Positions 30,412-39,631 of a stretch of DNA of 48,165 nucleotides are shown here, piece by piece; within the stretch, counting starts at the first letter, position 1, and each line of letters begins with the position of its first letter. The DNA lies in assembly GCA_028687045.1 (NCBI GenBank), contig JAQUAW010000006.1, forward strand, positions 1 through 48,165, written 5' to 3'. The stretch is from Patescibacteria group bacterium. Its GTDB lineage: Bacteria; Patescibacteriota; Patescibacteriia; Magasanikbacterales; UBA922. The position numbers and the translations under genes are program-made. Under the pieces are notes generated by a model. That model did not search any database, had not been told where the DNA came from, and worked only from the letters and a program-made list of their open reading frames with translations.

Positions 30412-31995
30412 ATGTCAAAAGAGACTAACAATAAAATTAAAAAAGAAACTTCAAAGGATAAACCCGTCGTCTTCATGATCCTCGATGGTTTTGGTTTGGC
30501 TGATCCAAAAAATACCGGCAATGCTATCACACCAGATACTGCTCCCAACATTTTTTCATACATCAAAAAATATTCTAGTACAGAGATAAAAGCTTGTGGA
30601 GTTGATGTTGGACTTTTTCCTCATCAAGAAGGAAATTCTGAAGCAGGACATTTGAATATTGGCGCTGGAAGAGTAGTTGAACAAGATTTGGTGCGTATTT
30701 CTAGTGCTATCAAAGATGGTACATTTTTCAAAAATGATTCTTTTCGTCATGCGCTTTTTCATGCCAAAAAATATAATAGTGCGGTGCATTTGATGGGACT
30801 TTTGACAGATGGTCAAAGTGCTCATTCTAATCCGGAACATGTTTATTCATTGCTTGAATATTTTCGTAAACAAAAACAAAAAAAAGTTTTTCTTCATTTA
30901 TTTACTGATGGACGTGATTCTTCTACCCATGGTGCGGTGAATTTTTTGCGTCTATTACGTAAAAATATGCAAAATGGTGAGGAAATAGCTACTATAATGG
31001 GTAGGTTTTATGGTATGGACAGAAACAAAATGTGGGGTAGAACAGAGCAAGCTTACAATGCTATGGTTTTGGGTGAAGGCTTTTCAACAGAAAGTGCTGA
31101 AGAAGCAAATTCGCAAGCTTATAATAGAGATGAAACTGATGAATACATTTTGCCAACAGTTATTACTAAAGGTGGCAAACCTATTGCAACCATAAAAGAT
31201 AATGACGTGATTTTCTTTTTTAATGCCAGAAGTGACAGGGCTAGACAAATCACCAAAGCTTTTGTACAAAAAGATTTTCAAAAAATGAAACAAGGTGCTT
31301 TCAAAAGAAAAAAAATTTCCAAAAATATTCGTTTTGTAGCGATGACCGATTTTGGTCCAGATTTGCCAGGTATTTTTACAGCTTTTCCAAGTCCTGATTT
31401 CAAAAATTGTTTGGCCAAAGCTATTGGAGAAAATTATAGACAACTTTATATTTCAGAAACTGAAAAATATGCGCATGTAACTTATTTTATCAATGGGGGT
31501 TATTCTCTACCTATCAATGGTGAAAAAAGACAAATGGTGAAATCGGGTGCTCACTATTCGTATGCCGATAAACCAGAGATGCATGCAAAAGAAATTACTG
31601 ACATTATTTTGAATTATTTAGAAAATAATACTTACAATTTTGTCACAGTCAATTATCCAAATGCTGATATGGTTGGGCATACTGGTAATTTTGAAGCTAC
31701 TCAAAAAGCAGTAAAGATACTTGACGAACAGGTCAAAAGGCTGGTAGATTATGTGTTGTCACGTGATGGTAAATTATTTATTACAGCTGATCACGGTAAT
31801 GCGGAAAAAATGTTTGATGAAAAAACTGGTGAAATTATGACTTCTCACACTACCAATCATGTCCCTTTTATTTTGATAAGTAACGAAAAAAATCAAAAAA
31901 TCAAAACAGGAAGATTGTCAGATATTGCGCCAACTATTTTGAAAGTATTAGAAATTGAGAAGCCTGATGAGATGACGGGTAAGAGCCTTCTATAA
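30412..31995 (+). CDS. gpmI: 2,3-bisphosphoglycerate-independent phosphoglycerate mutase
   Basis: All key motifs of the Mn-dependent enzyme are present: MILDGFGL (Asp25), the nucleophile Ser76 in EGNSEAGHLNIGAGR, LLTDGQSAHSNPEH, FTDGRDSS, GRFYGMDRN, FFNARSDRARQ, AETEKYAHVTYFINGG, NYPNADMVGHTGN, ITADHGNAE and TSHTTNHVPF. It interconverts 3- and 2-phosphoglycerate and is encoded just after enolase. An N-terminal Lys-rich stretch of about 18 residues precedes the domain. Confidence 0.96.
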   Translation: MSKETNNKIKKETSKDKPVVFMILDGFGLADPKNTGNAITPDTAPNIFSYIKKYSSTEIKACGVDVGLFPHQEGNSEAGHLNIGAGRVVEQDLVRISSAIKDGTFFKNDSFRHALFHAKKYNSAVHLMGLLTDGQSAHSNPEHVYSLLEYFRKQKQKKVFLHLFTDGRDSSTHGAVNFLRLLRKNMQNGEEIATIMGRFYGMDRNKMWGRTEQAYNAMVLGEGFSTESAEEANSQAYNRDETDEYILPTVITKGGKPIATIKDNDVIFFFNARSDRARQITKAFVQKDFQKMKQGAFKRKKISKNIRFVAMTDFGPDLPGIFTAFPSPDFKNCLAKAIGENYRQLYISETEKYAHVTYFINGGYSLPINGEKRQMVKSGAHYSYADKPEMHAKEITDIILNYLENNTYNFVTVNYPNADMVGHTGNFEATQKAVKILDEQVKRLVDYVLSRDGKLFITADHGNAEKMFDEKTGEIMTSHTTNHVPFILISNEKNQKIKTGRLSDIAPTILKVLEIEKPDEMTGKSLL

Positions 31996-32123
31996 AAGTT
32001 GTGGTGTTGAAGAAATAAATTCGGATATCCGGATAATCCAGATTTACGGATGTGAACTACATTAAATTTTATTTCTGATATTAGTTTTATATTCGTGTTA
32101 TACTTTTTATTAAAAAATCATCT

Positions 32124-33707
32124 ATGAATGAAAGTCGTCGTCCAAAACCTGCTGTTTTACTTACTTTGAGTGGTTGGGGATTAGCTCCAAATACTCCTGG
32201 TAATGCTATCACCAAAGCACGTACCCCAAATTTCGATAGATTCACTAGAGAATATCCAGTGATGAGTTTAGGTGCTTCTGGATCAGACGTGGGTTTATTA
32301 GATTTTGAAGCTGGTAATTCTCGTATAGGACATTTGAATCTGGGTGCTGGTAGAATTTATCAAAAAATTTTGCCACGTATCAATCAAGCTATAAAAGATG
32401 GTAGTTTTTATGGAAGACATTCTTTGAATGCTGCTATCCAAAATGCTTTGGATAATAATTCTACTTTGCATATTATTACCATGTTTGGTAATCAAATTCA
32501 AAATGCCAATGATGAACATTTTTTTGCACTTTTGGAAATGGCTAAAGCTGGCGGTATAAAAAAAGTTTTGGTGCATGCTATCTTGGATGGTGAAGATGAT
32601 ATTTATAATAATGCCAAAAATCATATCCAAAAAATAGAAGAAAGAATGAAAGAATTTGGTGTTGGTAAAATAGTTTCTTTGTCGGGTCGTTATTATGCTT
32701 TGGACAATGGACGTCATTGGGATAGAACACAAATTGTCTATGATGCTATGGTTAATGGCAAAACAAAATATGTTTTTTCTGATGCCACAAGTGCTTTGCA
32801 AGATTCTTATAATAGACAAGTATATGATAGAGATTTTGTGCCAGCTATTATTGGTGTAGAGGCTGGTAGCACAATTATAAAAAATAATGATTCAGTAATT
32901 TTTGCTAATTTTGGGGCAAGTTTATGTAGACAGTTGACCAAAGCTTTTGTTTTGCCAGCTTTTCCAAAATTTGAACGTAGTTATTTGCGAAATTTGTGTT
33001 TTGTGACAATGACAGATTATGAAAAAGAAATACCTACTTTGGTAGCTTTCCCACGTTCTTATATTCATAATTCATTGGGAGAAGTTTTGACCAAAGCTGG
33101 TTTGAGTCAAATTAGAATAGCTGAAACCGAAAAATATGCCTGTGTTACAACTTTTTTCAATGGTATGTATGATGAGAAATTTGCTAATGCTGAGTGGAAA
33201 ATGATTCCTTCAAAAAAATTATCACAATATGATAATGAACCTGAGATGTCTGCTCATAAAATATCTAGTGAAATAATAAAATCTATTAAATCAGAAAAAT
33301 ATGATTTTATTTTGGCTAATTTTGCTAATGCTGATGCTGTATCTCGAACTGGTAATTTGTCAGCTACTGTCAAAGCTTGCGAAATCTTGGATAAAGAAAT
33401 TGGCAGAATAGCTGATTATGTGTTGGCTGAAGATGGTGTATTGTTTATTACTTCTGATCATGGTAATGCTGAAAGTGTTTTGAATATGCAAACTGGTAGT
33501 ACTGACAAAACTCCTAGTACCAACAATGTGCCATTTTTTATTATAAAAGAAAGTCTCTTTGGTATGTCTGGTAGAGCAGGCGATCCTCCAGATAATGATC
33601 TTAGTTTGTTGCCAAAGGCTGGTATTTTGGCTGATGTGGCACCAACTATTTTGAAAGTTTTGGGAATAGACAAACCGGAGGAGATGACGGGGGAGAGTTT
33701 AATTTAA
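32124..33707 (+). CDS. iPGM paralogue lacking most metal ligands (probable pseudoenzyme)
   Basis: It aligns with the preceding gpmI product along its whole length (527 aa each). It keeps Ser66 (AGNSRIGH) and the DHGNAE motif, but has lost other active-site residues: the first-metal Asp (LDGFG becomes LSGWG), His of DGQSAHS (GNQIQNAN), Arg-Asp of DGRD (DGED), both Arg of NARSDRARQ (NFGASLCRQ), His of MVGHTGN (AVSRTGN) and His of SHTTNHVPF (PSTNNVPF). A Gly/Asp/Pro insert (about residues 478-495) is also unlike the enzyme. The frame is intact and well kept, so it is likely expressed with a non-catalytic role, such as binding the mutase. A CGGATATCCG palindrome lies in the gap at 32022-32031. 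Confidence 0.85.
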   Translation: MNESRRPKPAVLLTLSGWGLAPNTPGNAITKARTPNFDRFTREYPVMSLGASGSDVGLLDFEAGNSRIGHLNLGAGRIYQKILPRINQAIKDGSFYGRHSLNAAIQNALDNNSTLHIITMFGNQIQNANDEHFFALLEMAKAGGIKKVLVHAILDGEDDIYNNAKNHIQKIEERMKEFGVGKIVSLSGRYYALDNGRHWDRTQIVYDAMVNGKTKYVFSDATSALQDSYNRQVYDRDFVPAIIGVEAGSTIIKNNDSVIFANFGASLCRQLTKAFVLPAFPKFERSYLRNLCFVTMTDYEKEIPTLVAFPRSYIHNSLGEVLTKAGLSQIRIAETEKYACVTTFFNGMYDEKFANAEWKMIPSKKLSQYDNEPEMSAHKISSEIIKSIKSEKYDFILANFANADAVSRTGNLSATVKACEILDKEIGRIADYVLAEDGVLFITSDHGNAESVLNMQTGSTDKTPSTNNVPFFIIKESLFGMSGRAGDPPDNDLSLLPKAGILADVAPTILKVLGIDKPEEMTGESLI

Positions 33708-33746
33708 GCACAAACCATATAACACACATCACATATCAAAAATTTT

Positions 33747-34097
33747 ATGAATGTATTTCATGATATTTTGAAGAAAAAAATTACAGATTATGTATTGTCT
33801 GGATACATTATTTCTAGAAAATTTCCAAGTGATGAAAGATATGCTTTAACCTCTCAATGTCGTAGAGCTATGGTTTCTGTATTGTTAAATTATGTAGAAG
33901 GTTTTGCTAGGAAAAAGAGAAAAGTGATGGTCAGTTTTTATGAGATATCTTATGGATCTTTGCAAGAATCAATTACCACTTTTTATTTGGCATGTAATTT
34001 GGGTTATATTTCTACGAAAGAATATATAAGTATGTTTTATAGAAAAGAAGAACTTGCCAAAATGTTGTGGTCAACAATAAGTAACTTAGAAAAATAA
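33747..34097 (+). CDS. Four-helix-bundle protein (23S rRNA intervening-sequence family)
   Basis: The 116-residue product is all helical, with the family's features: FPSDERYALTSQCRRAMVSVLLNYVEGFAR, then FYEISYGSLQESITTFYLACNLGYIS and a last helix. Homologues (TIGR02436 type) are often encoded in rRNA insertions but also free in genomes, as here, and form pentamers of unknown role. Heptamer-type repeats of opposite sense flank the gene (about 33711-33740 and 34127-34160). Confidence 0.85.
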   Translation: MNVFHDILKKKITDYVLSGYIISRKFPSDERYALTSQCRRAMVSVLLNYVEGFARKKRKVMVSFYEISYGSLQESITTFYLACNLGYISTKEYISMFYRKEELAKMLWSTISNLEK

Positions 34098-34126
34098 AAC
34101 ACGAATATTTCTATCGTGTTTTTTGT
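34096..34126. terminator. Bidirectional terminator
   Basis: AAAACACGA (34096-34104) pairs with TCGTGTTTT (34114-34122), with T runs on both strands, between the convergent four-helix and DHH genes. Confidence 0.8.
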
Positions 34127-34159
34127 TTGTCATGTGTTACATGTCTTGTGTTATGTGAT

Positions 34160-35320
34160 CTATTTATTTATCTCATTTTTTATATGTGCTACAATTTCTT
34201 CTTCTACTTCATGTAAACTCTTGCCACTAATTTCAAATTTGCTTTCATTTTCATCACCTTCAGCTGAATATTTTTTCATTATTTCTGTGGCGTGATGTTG
34301 TGGTAAGATACGTAATGTTCCAGATATTTTTTCGCCATCGTCTGGATCTTCGTGTAAGAGTAGTACAAACTGTGCAGAAGGTGAGGTCGTAATTAATTCA
34401 TCTATGATATTGTTTAGATCTTCTTTTTTGGCGCCACTTCTGACGAAATCATCGCGAGTAATAGTTGACCAGACAAAATTATTTGCTTTGTCTTCTTTCA
34501 AGTGACTGAGGACTGAACCCCAGATTTTGAAAGTAGCAATAGATTTGGTTTGGTAAAGATTTTTTATAATAAAAGCACGGTCTGCACCTAAGTCAACTAG
34601 TTTACTAGCGACTTGCAAAGTCTGAGGACGTACTTTGTTTTTTTTGAAACTGTTTGTTCCGGCGACAATGCCAGTAAGTAAAGATTGAGCAATATGACGA
34701 TTGATTAATTCTTCTTGAGATTTTTGTAAGAGTTCAAAAATAATTTCAGCACTAGTACTCGCTGGTAAGTCAATTATATTGATTTGGCCATAATGTTCAT
34801 TGTTGGCTTGGTGATCAATGTTGATGATTGGTTTGCTATAAAAGAAATTTTCGTGGTCAGTGTATATATTACCAAGAGAAGACAAATCAGGTGTATCAAT
34901 AGTAATTATCAAATCATATTTAAAATCACTTTGGCTAGTTTGGATATCTTCTCTATTGATATAACCATTTTTTGGAGTCAAAAAAATTCTTAAATTATTA
35001 TCTTTAGTGTCATAACTGAGTTCAGAGATACCAGTTTTTTCAATATCAATACTTATGATGAAGTTGTTTAAACCATCGAAGCTGGACTTTATTTTGTTGG
35101 AGTGTTTTAAGAATGTAAATTGGCTAGGTAACACAAAATCAGCACAGACTATTTCTACGTGTTTACCAAGTTGCTCCAAAAAGAGTTTTAGTGCCAAAGC
35201 ACTACCGATAGCATCACCGTCAAAATGTTTCTTGAAAGTAATTAAGATTTTTTTCTTATCTTCTATCGCTTTTGTGAATTGTTCAGTTTTTGCAAGTGCC
35301 ATAGTTTTTGTTACACTCAA
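34160..35320 (-). CDS. DHH-family phosphoesterase-like protein with altered metal ligands
   Basis: The layout is that of NrnA-type DHH/DHHA1 proteins (nanoRNA/pAp or cyclic-dinucleotide hydrolysis): FDGDAIGSALALKLFLEQLGK at the start, IITIDTPD, INIDHQANNEHYGQINII, then a C-terminal DHHA1 part (SGTLRI). Several ligands differ: the first His of HxxPDGD is Lys30, the DHH motif reads DHQ, and the usual TDTG reads AGTN. Activity may be lost or changed. The promoter (35390-35418) is the best consensus in the window, so the gene is probably well expressed. Its N-terminus and the 386-residue length are normal. Confidence 0.78.
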   Translation of the reverse strand: MSVTKTMALAKTEQFTKAIEDKKKILITFKKHFDGDAIGSALALKLFLEQLGKHVEIVCADFVLPSQFTFLKHSNKIKSSFDGLNNFIISIDIEKTGISELSYDTKDNNLRIFLTPKNGYINREDIQTSQSDFKYDLIITIDTPDLSSLGNIYTDHENFFYSKPIINIDHQANNEHYGQINIIDLPASTSAEIIFELLQKSQEELINRHIAQSLLTGIVAGTNSFKKNKVRPQTLQVASKLVDLGADRAFIIKNLYQTKSIATFKIWGSVLSHLKEDKANNFVWSTITRDDFVRSGAKKEDLNNIIDELITTSPSAQFVLLLHEDPDDGEKISGTLRILPQHHATEIMKKYSAEGDENESKFEISGKSLHEVEEEIVAHIKNEINK

Positions 35321-35325
35321 ACATT

Positions 35326-35341
35326 TAGATATAAATATCTA
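35326..35341. promoter_or_regulatory. Palindrome TAGATAT-AA-ATATCTA before the DHH gene
   Basis: A perfect 7-base inverted repeat lies just before the DHH start codon, within its leader. A second hairpin (35352-35359 with 35373-35380) precedes it. Either an operator or an RNA hairpin over the ribosome site is possible. Confidence 0.45.
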
Positions 35342-35389
35342 GGTGTAGCAACCCTTTTTGGCTACTTTGGTAAAAAAGGGGGATAGGAG

Positions 35390-35418
35390 ATTATAGCCTA
35401 AAACTAAAAATATGTCAA
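35390..35418 (-). promoter_or_regulatory. Perfect sigma-70-type promoter of the DHH gene
   Basis: Minus-strand TTGACA (plus 35413-35418), 17-base spacer, TATAAT (plus 35390-35395): full consensus. RNA starts near 35383, giving a leader of about 60 bases with two hairpins. A further palindrome, ACAGCC/GGCTGT (35420-35438), lies just upstream. Confidence 0.88.
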
Positions 35419-35518
35419 TACAGCCTAATATTGGCTGTCTTTTCCAACTATTTGGCTAACTCTAGGCAATTTCTTGCATTTTCATGGTAATTATAGTATT
35501 ATTGTTAGTGAGTTGTTA

Positions 35519-35614
35519 TATACTAATATACGAATTCATTCGAATTATACAAATATTACTAATACTTACTTAGTAAAGATTAGTAATATTTGTATAATTG
35601 GTATTATTAGTATA
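35519..35614. repeat. Long nested inverted repeat before valS
   Basis: Inner arms 35543-35563 and 35579-35599 are a perfect 21-base pair. Outer arms 35519-35528 and 35605-35614 are a perfect 10-base pair. The core ATATTACTAAT is shared with 17945-18051. It lies 50 bases before valS and contains a TATAAT string (35593-35598). The rest of the 343-base gap holds the DHH promoter and leader and no gene. Confidence 0.85.
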
Positions 35615-35663
35615 TTGGTATGACTTTTAACTTTTTAACTTTAAGAACTTTATAAACTAATGT

Positions 35664-38384
35664 ATGGACAAAGCTTACGAACCAAAAAAATACGAAGATG
35701 ATATTTATAAGTCTTGGGAAGAGAGTGGATTTTTCAATCCCGATGTTTGTATTGAAAAGGGAATAACAACAAAAGATTCCAAACCTTTTACTATCGTCTT
35801 GCCTCCACCAAACGTCACAGGAACACTTCACATGGGTCATGCGGCTATGTTGGCTATAGAAGACGTCATGGTCAGATATCATCGTATGAAAGGTGATAAG
35901 ACGCTCTGGGTGCCTGGTACTGATCATGCTGCTGTTGCTACTGAATCCAAAGTTGAAAAAATGCTTATTGAGTCAGGAGAATTCAAAAAACCAAAAGAAG
36001 AATTGGGTAGAGAAAAATTTCTAGAAAGAGTGGCTCAGTTTGCCCAAGAATCTCATGATACTATTGTCAATCAATCCAAAAAAATGGGTTCTAGTTTAGA
36101 TTGGAGTAGAGAAGCTTTCACTCTGGATGAAAAAAGAAATCTGGCTGTCAAAACTGTTTTCAAAAAAATGTACGATGATGGGCTTATTTATCGAGGCTAC
36201 CGAGTAATCAATTGGTCAGTAAAGGGTCAATCTACTTGTAGTGATGACGAACTTGTTCATATTGAACGTCCTGCTAAGATGTATTATTTCAAATATAGTA
36301 AAGATTTTCCGATTACAATTGCGACTACTCGTCCGGAAACCAAGCTTGGTGATACGGCTGTGGCTGTAAATCCCACAGGAAAATACCAAAAATATATTGG
36401 TCAAGAATTTGAAGTACAAGATGTCGGACAAAAAGGTCATATTCTAAAAATAAAAATTATTGGCGACGATCATGTTGATGAAAGTTTTGGTACAGGAGCT
36501 CTTGGCGTAACACCAGCTCACAGTCCTGTGGATTTTGAAATGTATTTGAAACAAAAAGCCCTTGGCAATGATATTGGTCTGATTCAAGTTATTGGTGAAG
36601 ATGGCAAAATGACTGATAACGCTGGTAGTGATTATTCAGGATTTAGTGTAGAAGAAGCTCGTGAAAAATTTGTAAACTATTTAAGTGTAGAAGGTCTGCT
36701 CGAAAAAGAAGAAGACATCATGCAAAATGTTGGTACTTCTGATAGATTCAAAGATGTTGTTGAACCTTTGCCAAAAACTCAATGGTTTATTGACGTAAAC
36801 AAAAAATTTCAAATAGATGAAACAAACTTTCTTGTTGGTTTACAATTGACTAATGTTAAAAATGGGGAAGAATATTCTCTCAAAGAATTGATGCAAAAAG
36901 TAGTGACAACCGGACAAATAAAAATCGTGCCAGAAAGATTCGACAAAGTTTATTTCAATTGGATAGACAATCTTCGTGATTGGTGTATTTCTCGTCAGAT
37001 CTGGTATGGACATCAGATTCCTGTTTGGTACCGTAAGGGGAATGGGGAACGGGGAACGGGGAACGGGGAAATTCATGTTGGAGTTGAAGCTCCAGAAGGT
37101 GAAGGTTGGGCACAAGATCCAGATACGCTAGATACTTGGTTTTCAGCTGGTTTGTGGACTTTTTCAGCTTTAGGTTGGCCAGAAAAAACAGCTGATCTAC
37201 AAAATTTTCATCCTACTTCAGTACTTGAAACTGGTTATGATATTTTGTTTTTCTGGGTAGCTCGGATGATTCTGATGACTACATATACTCTTGGGCAAGT
37301 TCCTTTTGAAACTGTTTATTTGCATGGTTTGGTACGCGATGAACAAGGTCGTAAGATGAGTAAAAGTTTGGGAAATATTATCAACCCACTTGATATGATA
37401 GAGAAGTATGGTACTGACGCGACACGTCTTTCACTTTTGCTCGGTAATACTCCAGGAAGTGATATGAAATTGTCTGAAGAAAAAATTGGTGGCTTTAGAA
37501 ATTTTGCCAATAAACTTTGGAACATGGCAAGATTTATTGAAATGACTTTGGAAGCTGAAGAAAAGAAATTAGTGAAAGATATAAATTTGCCAGAAGCCAA
37601 AACTCTTTCAGATAAATGGATTTTGCAAAAATTGAATGAAGTAAGTAATGTGGTTGTTAGTAATTTGGATAGTATGAACTTATCTTACGCTGGTGAAAAA
37701 CTTCGTGATTTCACTTGGAACGATTTGGCAGATTGGTATCTAGAGATTGCCAAAATTGAGGGCGAAAAATCAGAAATATTGAATTATGCTTTGAATACGG
37801 TTTTGAAATTATGGCATCCTTTTATGCCATTTGTGACAGAAGCTATCTGGCAAGAATTTTATGGTAAAGAAAATATTTTGATGGTTGAAAAATTTCCTTT
37901 AAGTACTGAACAAAATTTAGAAATAAAAGATTTTGAAATTATTCAAAATGTGATAGTAGGTATTCGCTCAATAAAAGGTGATTACAAAATTGATCCAGTC
38001 AAAAAATTGAACGTCACAATTTCAGCAGGTGATAAAAAAGATTTGTTGTCACAAAATTCTGCAATAATTAGTAAATTGGCTAGATTAGAAAATTTGCATA
38101 TTGAAGAAAAAATAGCAAAACCTGATCAGTCCGTTTCTTTTGTAGAAAGTGGCTTAGAAATTTTTGTTGAACTTGCGGGCGTGGTTGACTTTGCCAAAGA
38201 AAAAGAAAAACTAGGTAAAGAAATAGAACAATTGACTAAATACATTGCAGGACTTGAAGGTAAACTAAGTAATTCAGGTTTTGTAAGTAGTGCTCCAGCA
38301 AGTATAATTGAACAAGAAACAAATAAGTTGAGTGAAGCCAAAGAAAAGTTGGAGAAATTAAATAAACAATTTAGTAATATATAG
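35664..38384 (+). CDS. valS: Valine--tRNA ligase
   Basis: Class I synthetase motifs: PPPNVTGTLHMGHA (HIGH type) and GRKMSKSLGNIINP (KMSKS). The editing domain (TTRPETKLGDTAVAVNP), the WCISRQIWYGHQIPVWY motif and the C-terminal coiled coil (EKEKLGKEIEQLTKYIAGLEGKL) are present. It charges tRNA-Val. Length 906 aa is normal. About 12 residues after HQIPVWYRK (GNGERGTGNGE) come from a GGGGAAC tandem repeat inside the gene (37037-37071). Confidence 0.97.
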   Translation: MDKAYEPKKYEDDIYKSWEESGFFNPDVCIEKGITTKDSKPFTIVLPPPNVTGTLHMGHAAMLAIEDVMVRYHRMKGDKTLWVPGTDHAAVATESKVEKMLIESGEFKKPKEELGREKFLERVAQFAQESHDTIVNQSKKMGSSLDWSREAFTLDEKRNLAVKTVFKKMYDDGLIYRGYRVINWSVKGQSTCSDDELVHIERPAKMYYFKYSKDFPITIATTRPETKLGDTAVAVNPTGKYQKYIGQEFEVQDVGQKGHILKIKIIGDDHVDESFGTGALGVTPAHSPVDFEMYLKQKALGNDIGLIQVIGEDGKMTDNAGSDYSGFSVEEAREKFVNYLSVEGLLEKEEDIMQNVGTSDRFKDVVEPLPKTQWFIDVNKKFQIDETNFLVGLQLTNVKNGEEYSLKELMQKVVTTGQIKIVPERFDKVYFNWIDNLRDWCISRQIWYGHQIPVWYRKGNGERGTGNGEIHVGVEAPEGEGWAQDPDTLDTWFSAGLWTFSALGWPEKTADLQNFHPTSVLETGYDILFFWVARMILMTTYTLGQVPFETVYLHGLVRDEQGRKMSKSLGNIINPLDMIEKYGTDATRLSLLLGNTPGSDMKLSEEKIGGFRNFANKLWNMARFIEMTLEAEEKKLVKDINLPEAKTLSDKWILQKLNEVSNVVVSNLDSMNLSYAGEKLRDFTWNDLADWYLEIAKIEGEKSEILNYALNTVLKLWHPFMPFVTEAIWQEFYGKENILMVEKFPLSTEQNLEIKDFEIIQNVIVGIRSIKGDYKIDPVKKLNVTISAGDKKDLLSQNSAIISKLARLENLHIEEKIAKPDQSVSFVESGLEIFVELAGVVDFAKEKEKLGKEIEQLTKYIAGLEGKLSNSGFVSSAPASIIEQETNKLSEAKEKLEKLNKQFSNI
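37037..37071 (+). repeat. Heptamer tandem repeat GGGGAAC inside valS
   Basis: Five 7-base units (GGGGAAT, GGGGAAC three times, GGGGAAA) lie in the reading frame and encode a Gly/Asn/Glu/Arg/Thr stretch in a surface loop. The unit is nearly that of the intergenic repeat at 1351-1385. Confidence 0.85.
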
Positions 38385-38388
38385 ATTT

Positions 38389-39525
38389 ATGTTGAGAGAA
38401 GGTTCTCCTGAAATAGGAATAGAAATAGAAAGGGATAAAGAAAAAATATTAAAATGTTTGAAAGATTTGTACGAACTGGATGATTTTTTGAGTTCGGATG
38501 AATTTTTTACAGGAGCAGAATCTTTTTTGGATAATTTACCATCAGATGGTGTAATAGACTCTGCACGTATTGCTGTGATGGAAGTCATCAAAAAAGATGT
38601 TGGTTTGAAAAAACATTTTGAGCACGATGTGACAACTTTGGCTACTACAGTATTGGGTAACTTACGTTTATTAGAAAAGAAAAAAGGGGAAGTGCCTTAT
38701 AAAACAATAGAATTTTTACAAAAAAATTGGTCTAGATTCTTTGTATCTGTAGAAGATTTGTTGCTTAGAGCTTTACCAGATTCTGATGTCAAAGAGAATG
38801 CCAGAAATTTTACAAAATTACAGACTTTACATCGTGTAATGGAATATTTTGTTAGCACTGAGTTTAAAAGTCTAAAAGAGAAATCAATGAGTCTTTCAAA
38901 AGAAGTTAATCCTGGAACTGAGATTAAAATAGATTCTGATCTTCGTTCTATTTTACAAAGAGAAAATCATTATGATGGTATAGAAAATAGGGAATTGAAT
39001 GTGATTGCAGATTGGAATGAATTGGAACGTAAATTAGCTGGCCGTCAAATTGTTATGGATCAAGGTGTTTTATTGAATTTTATATTAAATGCAATTCGTA
39101 ACCCTTTGAAAAAAGCCATTGAAGTCGCAGGTAAACATACTAATATAAGAGTAGAAATAAAAATTGTAGGAGAAGAATTGCTAGTAAAAATATCGGATAC
39201 TGGTAAGGGAATGGAAGATAAACACTTGGACCCTAATGATCCTAGTTGTATATTTAACAAAGGAGCAAGTAGCACCAATAGTACAGGGCTTGGTCTGACA
39301 AATTTTCAAAATAGATTTAGGATTTTTGGAGGTAAGTTGGAAGTTTTTTCTAGGCGTTATCCAAGTAATGAAATGGACGACACCCCCTTTGTTTATTATA
39401 GTAACTACGGGGAAAAGGAAGTTAATTTTACATTTTATTCAGGTGGAGATGCCAAAGAAATAGTTCAAAGCCAAATAGATGATCATGGTACAGAATTCAC
39501 ATTGCACGTACCTTTGGTAGTCTAA
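38389..39525 (+). CDS. Orphan soluble histidine-kinase-like ATPase
   Basis: The C-terminal half is a GHKL/HATPase_c domain: N box NFILNAIRNPLKKAIEVAG, G1 box VKISDTGKGMEDKHL, F/G2 region CIFNKGASSTNSTGLGLTNFQNRF. A possible phospho-acceptor helix lies near residues 78-95 (KHFEHDVTTLATTVLGNLRLLE, with an HD pair as in DHp domains). No membrane helix, sensor domain or response regulator gene is seen. It starts 4 bases after valS and so is probably co-transcribed with it. A 45-residue insert (RRYPSNEMDD... to SGGDAKE) splits the end of the ATPase domain. A kinase role is inferred; another GHKL function is possible. Confidence 0.75.
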   Translation: MLREGSPEIGIEIERDKEKILKCLKDLYELDDFLSSDEFFTGAESFLDNLPSDGVIDSARIAVMEVIKKDVGLKKHFEHDVTTLATTVLGNLRLLEKKKGEVPYKTIEFLQKNWSRFFVSVEDLLLRALPDSDVKENARNFTKLQTLHRVMEYFVSTEFKSLKEKSMSLSKEVNPGTEIKIDSDLRSILQRENHYDGIENRELNVIADWNELERKLAGRQIVMDQGVLLNFILNAIRNPLKKAIEVAGKHTNIRVEIKIVGEELLVKISDTGKGMEDKHLDPNDPSCIFNKGASSTNSTGLGLTNFQNRFRIFGGKLEVFSRRYPSNEMDDTPFVYYSNYGEKEVNFTFYSGGDAKEIVQSQIDDHGTEFTLHVPLVV

Positions 39526-39548
39526 AAATATATGAAAGAAAATATTAT

Positions 39549-39577
39549 TTGCATAAATTAGTACCTTTCTTTATAAT
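39549..39577 (+). promoter_or_regulatory. Promoter of tyrS
   Basis: TTGCAT (39549-39554), 17-base spacer, TATAAT (39572-39577); the leader is about 48 bases. Confidence 0.65.
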
Positions 39578-39631
39578 GTTAGTTATAAGTGATTTGATTA
39601 TTAGTATCTTAATTTGTTTTAAAATAAATAT

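Noticed and set aside
32099-32104. TATACT as promoter of the iPGM paralogue
   Set aside because: No acceptable -35 at 16-18 bases; the gene may be read through from gpmI.
35519-35663. T-box riboswitch before valS
   Set aside because: No T-box consensus, specifier loop or terminator was found; the sequence is a symmetric AT-rich inverted repeat related to one elsewhere.
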